Assembly (NCBI GenBank): GCA_900155495.1
Contig: FTLJ01000311.1
Span: forward strand, 1-64,000
Reading direction: 5' to 3'
Source: Porogramme epimiltina
Lineage: Eukaryota; Basidiomycota; Agaricomycetes; Polyporales; Polyporaceae
Length of the DNA: 64,000 nucleotides
The translations under genes and the position numbers were made by a program. Below the pieces are notes generated by a model. It saw only the letters and a list, made by a program, of their open reading frames with translations. It ran no database searches and had not been told where the DNA came from. This document shows positions 13,995 to 24,170 of this stretch, piece after piece; the stretch's first letter is position 1, and each line of letters starts with the position of its first letter.

Positions 13995-15510
13995 ATGAAG
14001 ACACGCTCCTCAAAAGTCAGGATTCTTCGATCATCAGCCAGCAAGGATGCAGGAAGGTCACTGTCGGCATCCCAACCACGCGCTACCGTTCGCCGAACTA
14101 CTGCCTCAGCCAGTTCTTCCTCGAGAAGTATGTATAATATGTTCTTGGTCTCGCCGAAACTCACTCTGATTACATGGACAGATCATTCGACACGTCGGGT
14201 TCAGCCCGAGGCATCTACTTCCCAACAGACTACCCGTGTGCGCCCTAGTGTACCACTCCCGAGGCGTTCGCGTTCCACCCGCGCATCCGCCAACGCACCT
14301 GCTGCGGACGAATCAGACAGCACCGATCGGCCTGTACGGATGTTGACCCGTTCCCAAAGTTCTTCTTCTACCGCCGCCTTTACATCCCTGCCATATCCGG
14401 CCCCACGGGCTTTTAGTGCCATGCGCAAATCGAGAAAACGCAAGAACCAGGAGAGCGATGACCCAGTGGATGCTGGGCCGTCTAAGCGTAGGAGATTTAA
14501 GAGGCTGGATGAGAGTACTAGCTTCACCACTACCATGGATGTCCTTCAAGTCCAAGAGGCAGAGTTGAGACAACGCGAGCAGCAGTTGCAGAGACATGCA
14601 GACGCGGCGGAAAAGATGAAAAACGAATGGAAAAAGAGTGTGGAGGCGAAGAAGAAAGCCGATGCTCAAGTGAAGGAAGTTACTTCCCAACTGCTTGATG
14701 CGAAGAACGAAGTGCAATCCCTGTCACAAGAGATCGCACGACTCGAGGATGCTGCGAAGAAGACTAACGTGGCGACTGCAAGCACCGGAATGAGGCCCAG
14801 CGTTCAATGGATACTCGAACAGCTGGAGGAACAGTACCAGTGTTCACTGTGCGTGTCATTTCCACTTCGATCGTGTTTATGCTCACCAAGACCTTCTCCT
14901 ATAAAGATGCTATGAAATCATGTATGTTCCTTCGATTATACTTGTATTACCAGAGTCTGACGAAAGATTATGACGTCCAGGGCGTCCCCATACGAACTCA
15001 ATAACGGGCGATGTGGACACGCCTTTTGTGCGCTGTGCGCACTGAAATGGTGTTTCGCAGCCGTGCACCGTGGCTGCGGCTATTGGCATGACCCGCTCGA
15101 ATGCCCACTTTGTCGTGCCGAACTCCCGTACACTCCTGACATGGTACCTCGTGCGATGTGCACTTTTCCATTTGTCCCTAACCGTCTTGCGGACGGCGCT
15201 ATCAAGGGACTTCTGGAAATCCTGAAGGACAGCGCGAAGTCCCACTGCGGAAGTACGAAATCTAGTGCTGGCTGTGGGATTACGAGCGTTGACGAGCGAG
15301 TTCTGGCGTGGGGTGAGAACGGAAGTGCGAGGGTTGAGTGGGAGAGCCGCGACAGGTACGTGTGGCGGCTTCTGGTAAGGAGTGGAGCTTACTAACTTCA
15401 TAACCTCTCCCAGTCGTGGCAGGACAGAAATGACCCTCCTTGTAGCAAATTGGGCCAACTACGACGCCGAAGACTTTCTCCTCGTAAAGGAACGCATGGA
15501 AGCAGCTTAA
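13995..15510 (+). CDS. RING-finger (C3HC4) coiled-coil protein, putative E3 ubiquitin ligase
   Basis: Predicted exons 13995-14127, 14182-14848, 14907-14921, 14981-15355 and 15414-15510 give 428 residues. The first intron is 54 bp and in frame, so its retention would only add 18 residues. The N-terminal half is Ser/Arg-rich and basic, with a likely nuclear signal around the RKSRKRK stretch. A heptad-like coiled coil runs from about residue 163 to 250. The RING follows with ligands C265, C268, C283, H285, C288, C291, C313 and C316, the C3HC4 order. RING-HC proteins of this type usually recruit an E2 enzyme, so a ubiquitin ligase role is the family expectation; the substrate is unknown. The zinc motif is split by a 15-bp exon. 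The last intron has a clear branch-point-like CTTACTAAC. Agaricomycetes carry many such coiled-coil RING proteins. The start is the first ATG after an upstream stop-rich region and is moderately secure. Confidence 0.85.
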
Positions 15511-16891
15511 AACGTTTTGTCATATACATGGTCTCGCGTGTTCATATTCTTCATTGTCTTGCACCATCTTTGAATCCGCTGTATTCTGGTCATATTGTAT
15601 AAATTCATAATTCGCCTGTCTTGTCGCTGTCGTCGCTTTCGTCCTGCTGTTACTATACGCCCCGTTGCCGTTCTGTATCCCTCGCCGCGGTCCTATTTAG
15701 ACACACCTTCACCTCCTTCATAAAACCCCAATCTGAGTTGCAATACTGTTCTTGTACGATTACATCCCGCGAACCCCGTACCTCCCCGTATTGTCTAATT
15801 GTCTCCGTACAGTTTCCACCTTAAGTGACATGCCATCCCCTCTTCCCCCATCCGCATGCATTAAATTCAATTTGACTATCCGCACGCACCCGCGGCGGGG
15901 TCGCATGAGCCCATATCGAGTTCGATGCGCTCTATCGGCGCGATGCACGCCATCCCCCAGGTACCCTGTTTACTCCAACTCAGCGATCGATACACTCCCC
16001 GCGAGCGCGTCAAAGATAGGGTCTCTAAGGCGGCTGTACGTCCCTTCGTGGCTGACGAAGGCGGCGAGGCCGGTCGCTGGAACCGACATGCCATACAGCG
16101 CGGGTTGTAAGGCCCAAATCGCGTCTTCGCGCGCGAGGGCGGGCGAGGCCTCCCAGCCCGCACCGACAGAAGCCCTATCCAGGATCAGGATTCAATATCA
16201 GGGCGCCGTCGGGACCCCGCACCGAGTCCGCGCACGCAGAAGCACGCAGCAGTAGCAGCACGTCAGGGTCGGCGGGCGGGAACGGATGACGTCGGACACG
16301 CGTGGCCGGCGGGCGACGATGCGATCCAATCTGGGGTGCGCATCGCGATGGGGGTAGACAAGAAGTCGGGACGCGCGCGCATGCGGGAGGGGAGAAGCAG
16401 CGAACCGAGAAGGTTTTGAACTCTAGTCGGTCGCGGTGCGGCCTCGTGCCTCCCTCGCGCGGCGCTGTTGCGATCTGCCGCCGCGCTTCCAACCGCGCGC
16501 TTGTAGGACCGAAGCCAGGGTGTGCTGCGAGTTTCGGACCTCGACCTGGCTGTACGACAAACATATACCCCAAAGCGCGCGTAGGCCGCGCCCTGCCAGG
16601 CCGGGGCGCGTCGCGCAGGATCCTGATCATGAGAAGACGGTGGGGTCATCAAGACAAGGTTGATCATTCGTCAGGGCGCAGCCGTCAGCTGCAGTGGGCC
16701 ACAGGGTGAAAATACAAGAGGCAATACATTGGGGGCGTACAGACACGTACATCTGTCGAAGTCACTGGCGCGCGGGGTCAGGAGGGGCGGCCGCGACCCC
16801 ACGGCGCACGAGCGTCGTGCGGGTGCGGTTGCCCTGTTTGGCGTGTGCGCTTGACAGTTCATGGCGCTGCCTGGCGCCGAGTGCGGCAGGG
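15511..16891. other. Intergenic region between convergent genes
   Basis: About 1.4 kb between the 3' ends of the RING-finger gene and arp8. The left part is AT-richer and pyrimidine-rich, the right part GC-rich. Only incidental open frames are seen. It should contain the two polyadenylation regions. Confidence 0.6.
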
Positions 16892-19800
16892 TCATAGGTA
16901 GAAGCAACGCTCTTTTAGGGCGCGTATCCCAAAAACCTCCTGTGGGATGAGGGGGCGGACGGCATCAGTATGCTAGGAAAGCAAGCGGATGGATGGGAGG
17001 GAAGGCCGAGATCGGGCGCGCCTTGGGGAGTTGAAGTGGCTCTCTGACCGAAATGTGAACGCCACCAAGTTCGTTCATCCGACCCGTGGCGCAGTACACT
17101 GTGTCCACAACCGCAAGGCGGCGCCACGGGGACAGAGAGGCAGAACCGTGAAGTCGGTATTGAGGGCGGGAGCGGGATCGGGGCGGCGGCAAGACGCACA
17201 GATTATCGACAGAGAAGATAGAAGACAGAAGGAAAGAAGGGTGCGCGGAAGGACAGAACGGGAGCCAGGAACATAGACGCAGAGAACTTTCAGGGACTCA
17301 CCCAGTCCGCGCCTGTGACCCACAGGTCCGCGACGCCATCCATCTTGCCGAGCACGGCGGCCCCTTTCCACGCCAGCACACGCGGGTCGACATCTTTCGG
17401 CGGGGGGATGATCTGCACCTTCTCCATGTTTGGCACAAGTGGCGTCGCAATTGCTTGCAACCTGGCCGCATAAAGACCAGTGGCAGCGACAGCACAAGTC
17501 CCACAATCATATCGGAGGAGCGGAAAGGAACGCGGCGCGTCAGCAAACGCCCACGCAGAAACCGGGGAGTTGGGTTCCGTACCTGCTCTCCAGCGCGTGC
17601 GCCATCCCTGGTACGAGCGCTGTGCCGCCGATGACGAGGACCGCCTGAAGGTACTTCCTGATCTTCTCGTCCCCGCCCGCGGCGCGTGCACTGTTGAAGA
17701 TCGCCACATCCAGGGGGAGCTTGCTCGCCTCGAAGCTGACATCAATGTTGAACGCGTTGAATGCTACAGGAGCCGTGGCCGGGGTAGGTGTTGCCTGCGC
17801 CGTGGCAGCCGGTGCGGAACCTTTGGTGTCGAGTTCATCGACATCTATGACCTCAACTGGGGGTACGTCAGAGGCCGATTTGTCACCGTCCTTGACCTTC
17901 TCTTTGGTACTGCCTGCGCTCTCCCCCTTCCCGTTTTTGGCCTTATTGCTCGACTCCTTTTCCCCGTCGAGATCTACGCCATCCTTTTTCTTGGCCTGGT
18001 CTGACAGGCTTGCGTCACCCATTTCGACGTCTTCGTCTTTGACCTCCTTGGAGCCGTCGGTGGATTCGTCGGCGGCCGGAGTCACAGGCACTGTCCCCGA
18101 TGCTGTCGGCTGTGTCAACAACACACCGCGAACATCGCAGCCTCATCATACTCACCGCTGCCAGCTGGTTGAGGTGTCACTGCGAGAGACGGACCTTCTC
18201 CTGCAGGTGTTTGTGCCGCGGGTGTTGTGACAGGGGCCTGTTCCGACACGACAGGTGGTGCAATGACAGGGAAAAGGTGTTGAGTCGAGATCATCATCGC
18301 TTGGGTCTGGGGTGTACAACAAGTTCCATGTCAGGTCAGTTTAGCGGACGAAGGGCTGAGATTCTGTATACGGACGTATCGCTCGGAGAACTTGTCTGCG
18401 CTCTGTTCTACCATCTCTTCGGTCATGTCAGGAGCTCGTATGAGGAAGCGCATGCCGGCCCGTTTGCGATCAAACTCGATGACCCGAGGCTCAAAGAGAC
18501 ACTACGGCAGGGAATAATGAGTGAGATGTCTTCTACTCGTGAACGGAACATCATCATACCATCGGTGCGAGGATGATCTCGTCGTATGCACGGAGTCCAT
18601 ACTTCTCTGTAGCCTTCCCTGGACGGCGTACCGAAAAGTCATATAGGTTGAGGGCTACATCTCCCTGAGGGATGGTTAGCGTGACGGAGGGGGTGTTATC
18701 AAATCTCATAACGCACCTCTGCTAGGGTGCAAAGCCGTGATTTCAGATCTTCAATGACTTTCCAGTCGTAAGACCTGGCCAAGTTGATGTCACGATAGGG
18801 GAAACCCACTTTCTCCAGTAGGACATAGAGGAATTCCGTGATGTCATTTCCACCCATGCTGAGGACCATTCTATCTCAGAAGACATTAGGTTGCGATAAG
18901 CATGACACGGGGAAGGCTCGTTACCTCGTGTCTGCGATCACAAGTCCGTCATCGACACAAGCAATGCTCGTCTTCACAGCACCCATATCGACTACGCACG
19001 CGTTGGAGATCCCAGCGCCGTATGTTGCGGCGAGCGATTCCTGTAAACATGCTATGAGGTTACGGAACGCGCGAAGAATAAAGAGAACCTCAGTACTTGC
19101 TGAGCACAGAACTGCTTGAAACCCATGTCGATCAGCAATAACCGTGATAGGGCTTCAACATAAAGACGATCATAGTAGTCTGGGATAACGAGAACGACGG
19201 AGTAATCCTAGAATGTGGTCAATTCAAGGCAAATCATCACGAAAGAGTTGTGCCCACCTTGTATGAATTGGGGTCAACGTCTTTCTGTAACAACGCGTCC
19301 CGGAAGATTGCTTCAATATCGCTCATTATTAGCTGGTTGGATGGGTAGTCGCGTGTATTGAAGTTGCCACCGTAGATGGGCCACCGTACAACATAACCCA
19401 TCTTTTCTGGGTCCGCCAAGTGTAAGGCCTTCTCTCCTACGAGATAAGGCTCATCTGTTGAAGATATCCAGTCGACGTGGTAAGGGTCGTTCACTTCAGG
19501 AATAACTTCGGGTTTGAATTGTTCGTTGAAGGTAGTCGCGATGCCCGCGGCGTTTGTAGTAACGCGCAGTTTATAGAAGCGCATACGATCCCGCAGAGAG
19601 ACAGTGATGGCAGCCACTTTTGCGTCAAACTAGCACGGTACTTGCATATCGGATGGGTTGTAACAACATAACATTGTGAAGTACGTACAGGGTCATCCGA
19701 TGCTACGTTCACTCCGTACTCGTCTCCTGAAGGGGCGGTAGTTGACGGTGTAGCGCGTTTTCTATCGTCCCGTGGTCGGGAGATGCTTTCTGTATATGTC

Positions 19801-20239
19801 GGAGGAGGACACGACGAATGCTTGCGAGCAATTACGTTGGGCACAATCAAAGGTGATACGTCGGAAGCGCGCCCTATGCGTAGGAAACGCGACCCAGGAT
19901 GTATCACAATGACCTTTGCACCACGTCTCGTCTGGATGGCACGTAAGACGGAGTAGGAAACAGGTATTATATAACGTACCTCTGTAGGTGTGGCTTGTCC
20001 CCCCTCATCTAATGCATTCTTCGACCTATGAGCTCGAATAGCGTTGCGCGACCACAGAGTCTGAGTATCAGACTTCAAGTACGTCGACCCGACATGTTTC
20101 GGGTTTGGTCTATGCAATGCGAGTGGATGAAGATGAGTCTAAGGACGCAGCAAGCCTAGACTCACGCGAGAGGTACATGGAAGGATGTGTAGCGCAGGGC
20201 AGATTCATCTCGTTTTGCGTTTGGAATACCACGAGGCAT
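16892..20239 (-). CDS. arp8: Actin-related protein 8 (INO80 chromatin-remodelling complex subunit)
   Basis: Thirteen predicted exons (high to low): 20239-20166, 20109-19980, 19931-19689, 19629-19258, 19207-19097, 19040-18925, 18870-18717, 18664-18560, 18501-18376, 18306-18156, 18102-17583, 17461-17302, 16939-16892; they sum to 2,310 bp, or 769 residues. The actin fold is visible in the VIVIHPGSRFLRIGRASD segment of exon 3 (first phosphate-binding strand) and the VVDMGAVKTSIACVDDG segment of exon 6 (second). The tail RALKERCFYL is typical of Arp8. An acidic, Lys/Glu-rich insertion of about 110 residues lies in exon 11 before the last actin subdomain, as is usual for Arp8. In yeast and animals Arp8 binds nucleosomes and actin within INO80 and acts in the nucleus. 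Two introns are long for this window: 121 bp, and the last at 362 bp. The start ATG begins a short first exon reading MPRGIPNAKRDE; no in-frame ATG exists in exon 2, which forces this choice. Confidence 0.93.
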
Positions 20240-20435
20240 ACTGGCTGAGGGGTAACTATGTCGTGGAGAGGTTCCGTGGGAGAGATAGTCGCATTGAACA
20301 AGACAGGGCACCTGAAGGGACCCATAGCCGCTGCACGAGTATAGGTAACAGCTCGTCCAACACTGACCGGCAGTGCGTTTCGGATGAGGAGCAAGCTCGG
20401 CACTCTGTATGTGCATGTGCTCTCTCATATGTATC
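20240..20435. promoter_or_regulatory. Short spacer between arp8 start and tRNA-Pro gene
   Basis: Only 196 bp separate the arp8 start codon from the 5' end of the first tRNA gene, which is transcribed the other way. The arp8 RNA polymerase II promoter therefore probably abuts or overlaps the pol III gene. No clear TATA box is visible. Confidence 0.4.
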
Positions 20436-20519
20436 GGCCTGGTGGTCTAGTAGTATGATTCCTTCTTAGGGTGTGAAGCGATTTGGAGGAGGTCCCGGGT
20501 TCAATTCCCGGCCAGGCCC
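20436..20519 (+). tRNA. tRNA-Pro (anticodon AGG), with intron
   Basis: Cloverleaf of 84 nt: acceptor GGCCTGG pairs with CCAGGCC, T-arm CCGGG-TTCAATT-CCCGG, anticodon stem CCTTC pairs with GGAGG (one G-U). The anticodon AGG is at 20,468-20,470. The anticodon loop region is 19 nt, so a 12-nt intron (about 20,472-20,483) sits at the canonical position after base 37. A T-run directly follows at 20,520-20,524 as a pol III terminator. Confidence 0.93.
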
Positions 20520-20524
20520 TTTTT
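20520..20524 (+). terminator. Pol III T-run terminator
   Basis: Five T residues immediately after the tRNA-Pro discriminator base. Confidence 0.75.
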
Positions 20525-21233
20525 ATTTTGTCTCGAAATCGTATAAACACTTTACGAATGCTTCGTGTAACATTCAATTCGAATGAGGCTGCACTGCAAC
20601 TCACTGCATGTAAATGTTGCATACATGTGAATCCATGTCTTGAGGAAGCTGACTCTGGTGCTAAAATAAGTGCCAAGCGAGTCGTTTGGTCCCTAGCAGC
20701 GGGCCAAGACGTCCCTAGGGTAGCCCACTCATGCTCCCGCTGCGGCCCCAGGTAAAAAGTGGCATGCGTGCTTCGTCGATTTGTACTTATATGCCATGCG
20801 TATGCAGCCCGTATTGGCGTTTGTTCCACCAAATTGCCCAGACAAGCCGACGCTCCGTTAACAATGCATATGATGACCCTGCCGCGGTTTCAAACCTCAA
20901 TAGCCCTCCGGCCTAACGAGCGTGTGGAAGATCCCACCACATACTTGTGTATACTGTCGCACACACCCTGTGGCACGGGTCCTCGGGTGACCTCGCTCGA
21001 GCTTTATATGTAAATTGCTATATAAACGGACTTGAAACTCATTGCCACGAAGACTGGACGGGTCGTTCTAAGCCGCTAGGTAGCTTTCTAATAACCCACT
21101 TCGAGCCTCCTTTGAAAGACTTACTATTCAAATTCACCAAGAAGAAACAGCCTGTGATGTCAAATTGGGCCATTGTGACGGGCTGTCCCGCAGGAACACC
21201 AACGAGAACACTTATATGAGGCGCTTTCTCAAC
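20525..21233. other. Spacer between the two tRNA-Pro genes
   Basis: About 700 bp without a recognisable gene. Apart from the tRNAs themselves I see no repeated flank, so the pair does not look like a recent tandem duplication of a larger segment. Confidence 0.5.
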
Positions 21234-21317
21234 GGCCTGGTGGTCTAGTAGTATGATTCCTTCTTAGGGCGATGAGCAATCTGGAGGAGGTCCCGGGTTC
21301 AATTCCCGGCCAGGCCC
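21234..21317 (+). tRNA. tRNA-Pro (anticodon AGG), with intron, second copy
   Basis: The mature parts match the copy at 20,436 base for base, with the same acceptor, D, anticodon and T arms; the anticodon AGG is at 21,266-21,268. The 12-nt intron (about 21,270-21,281) differs in sequence from that of the first copy. A TTTT terminator lies at 21,321-21,324. The two genes are in the same orientation with starts 798 bp apart. Confidence 0.93.
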
Positions 21318-22112
21318 AACTTTTGTCATCTGTGGATAGATGTCGGAGTTTGTCGGGGGTTACTGGCAACCAGCCCTCGCCCCGCGACACTATTTGTACC
21401 CTCCACACTGTTTTTTCTATCACACACACAGATTCGCTCCAAGGCGTTGTGAGGGCAAGATCTTTTACCCATGAGCGTTCCATGTCGTTGAACTGTCTTC
21501 CCCAAACTCAGCAGGGCCTTACGCGGGTGCGCTTAGCGCTACACAGGCGCATCGTACACGTAGTTACATCACATACGTTAGTCCCTAGTAAGTATGTACA
21601 GTTTTCTAACGTAAAGCTTAATTGCTCACAATACATAGCAGTGGAGGGAGTAAATGCTCAGCATAGCTAGTCTAACACCGTTCCAGGTCTTCGTACCAAT
21701 GCAGAAAACGTGCGTTTCCTCTCCAATAGGGGTAGGTTTCGCAGGTGTTTATTATGATGTGCTCACTGCAGGGGTGTACATTTGCATTGCCTTTATCAAC
21801 CAGAGCACGTACCACCTACATGGGCAAGCTGCCTCGGAGAAGGTGACAATAGACGGTTGCGGATTAGCAAATTGTGCGGTCATACACGAGTGGTTCAGGA
21901 TAAGTCCCTCCTTCCCCCTAATCTCCTAGGCGAGCCTGAGCGACGCACTGTCGAAGTCTCAAGAGCAGCACACCTAACACCACCTGCTCAATTCTCAACG
22001 TCATCAACCTTGCTGAGAACAGCGTTCCAGAAGATGCTCCCGTAACATGTCCTAGGGAAGACCGGCGAGGAAGCGCAGAGTCCAGACATTCAAAGACTGA
22101 CCCAACCCGGAG
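21318..22112. other. Intergenic, no supportable gene
   Basis: Short, AT-richer sequence with only small incidental open frames and no visible repeat structure. Confidence 0.5.
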
Positions 22113-22678
22113 GTGTTCTCCGCCTTCGCTACTTCGTTCCGGGAAGCGGCATGGACTCAATGCTTGGACGACATCTGCTCGCCTAAATCGACCACTACAG
22201 CGGCTGACCACAGCCCGTCTAGCAAATTCGGTGGTGATGACGACCTGGAACCGTGGCATGAAGACCCATTCAGTGACCTGCCGTTCTCACTCTCACGCTC
22301 ATGGATGCGGGGGTTCACGCTTGGGAACTCGCACATACTATGCGACAAGCCGAAGAGCACACGGAATGCCCTGTTTGACCGAATGATTGAGAAGTGCAGG
22401 GTTCCGGTGGGCATATCCTCCTCTGTGATCATTGTTCCGGGTAAGTACGGAGGCTGCGGTAGAAAGACAGGGACACGGGTAAACTGACGCCGTCGCTGCC
22501 TGCACAGATCCCTGCGGATGTAGAAGGCGGGAGAGGTACACGTCAAAAGCTAGAGCGGGAATTTGACGGACCCGAAAGGCCTCCAGACGGAACAGATTGT
22601 GGGAGATGCGCTGGTCCGTGTTATCTGCATTCTCTCGGTCGAGCCGCTCTACTTACTAAACCCCGGATGGATCACACG
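22113..22678 (+). pseudogene. Coding-like block, possible gene fragment
   Basis: An open frame from 22,113 to about 22,440 has protein-like composition (for example DPFSDLPFSLSRSWMRGF and STRNALFDRMIEKCRVP). It ends at a good donor (GTAAGT at about 22,441) with a matching acceptor (TGCACAG at about 22,506). A second protein-like stretch (GDALVRVICILSVEPLYLLNP) lies at about 22,580-22,680 in a frame I could not join cleanly to the first. I do not recognise the family. It could be a decayed gene, or a live gene whose exons I have not connected. Confidence 0.3.
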
Positions 22679-22959
22679 CCACCTGTGAAAACTCCCTACG
22701 GATGTACAGAAGGTGAGAATGGTTGGCCAAAGCTCGTGATAGCTACTGATCTACGTCACACGCCGGTGAATGCAGTGCATGCACCGGAATAAAGGGCAAT
22801 GTACTATGACGGGGTTGTTGTGCCCATCGAAGATTATGAGTATAACAGGTAGCCACTCGGCTGGCATCTTGAGTGTATGATTAGAGGAGGTACGTTATTA
22901 CTGTTTACAGTGTCAACGCTACGATGACTCAAATGTACGCCACTTTATATTATAGGAGA

Positions 22960-23757
22960 CTACGACGGCGACCGTGTAGAGGTGGTGTCTGGAAGCCTGA
23001 GTTCGTGAAGCATTTCGCCAGTGCTGATACAACCAAGTCCCTTGGCGGCGAGCAGGGATAGATGGGCCTGAAAGACCAGACGGTTGTCGACAACACGGCT
23101 GTCGCGGGATTCTGCAAGAAGACACCTCACGGTGCCTCCGATGAAGAGCGGATCCGGGGACTGCAGAAATACCTCCTGGCAGGACTCTAGAACGTTTACG
23201 TCGTAGGCTCGATATCCGAAACGTGGTTCAAGAGCGTGTATATCCATGGATACGACAATTCTTGTACAGTCTCTCTTGGTCATGCAGTGTAAGCACCGAC
23301 CAATATTCCTAGGTACTCCTGTGAAAACTGTTAGGCTTTCGAACGTATCCCTTTTGCAGGTGTTTTTCTGTACTCGACGGCACAAAGAGCGGAGTCGCAG
23401 TCGTTTATAGCGGCAATAGGACAATTGGAGATGGCGTTTTCAAGTAACAGTGCCAAGTTTGGTGGAAGGCTATCTTGATGAATCCCATTATGACAAGTCC
23501 TTACGCTACCCGCAGCAATTCGCCTCGCCGTTATCGCCCAATCCCTGAGCCAGAAGAAAAGTAAGGGGTGTAACGACACGAAAGCCCTGATTAGGCCCAA
23601 ATGCACCCCCAACAAACTGTGAGCAGACGCCGAGGCGCGTTTGGAGGCGTTGTGTTGCAACACGAATGGTTAGACCGGTGTCAGGAGCGCTAGACATGAA
23701 TAATCCTATAGGCAACGTCGACGACATCGATGACGTGACCGGCCTCACAAGGGCCAC
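22960..23757 (-). pseudogene. Coding-like blocks, possible sugar-kinase-like relic
   Basis: Minus-strand segments read like protein in three different frames with no intact chain joining them: about 23,750-23,520 (TIRVATQRLQTRLGV, GFRVVTPLTF), about 23,520-23,400 (LLENAISNCPIAAINDCDSAL), and a clean frame at 23,290-22,960 (MDIHALEPRFGYRAYDVN, SLLAAKGLGCISTGEM). The middle segment resembles the Asn-Asp core of ROK-type sugar kinases, but this is a weak visual match. Missing start and inconsistent frames suggest decay; unrecognised introns are the alternative. Confidence 0.3.
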
Positions 23758-23769
23758 ACATGAGGCTCT

Positions 23770-24170
23770 TTGAAACGAGACTTCGACGCTCTCCGTAAGC
23801 CCGTTCGGAGAGTGTTCTCTACGCCAGAGAAGCTGCGCCCCAACAGTACGTCATTTCGGTCTTTTACTCAGCACCCGATCACGCACAGGCAGGATATTCT
23901 GCGCAAGGACATCAAGGAGTTCGCAAGCGGGCCGGCGGCACCTGCACCCACGATGAGCACGGGGGAGATGGAGCGGCCACGCGTCGTGCGCCTACCTCGA
24001 GTACGGAGACGCAAACAAAACCTCGGGGCGTTTCCTGAGAGAGGTCGCGGGCGATACGCTACGTGACATCAGCGCAAACGCGCGTTCCGGGGCCGCTCCC
24101 GGAGAGACGGCATCCACAAACGTCTACATCTATCCGTTCTTATCTATAGACCGAATAGTGTTCAAATGAA
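23770..24170 (+). pseudogene. Coding-like fragment of unknown family
   Basis: A plus-strand frame at 23,770-24,066 (with HPITHRQDILRKDIKEF) and a second frame at about 23,975-24,165 (SCAYLEYGDANKTSGRFLRE, STNVYIYPFLSIDRIV) both look protein-like. I found no splice pair that joins them convincingly and no clear start. Probably a relic, or part of an unresolved gene. Confidence 0.25.

Noticed and set aside
20483..20755. Short frames starting EEVPGSIPGQA in both tRNA regions
   Set aside because: The repeated peptide is simply the tRNA-Pro 3' half read as protein.
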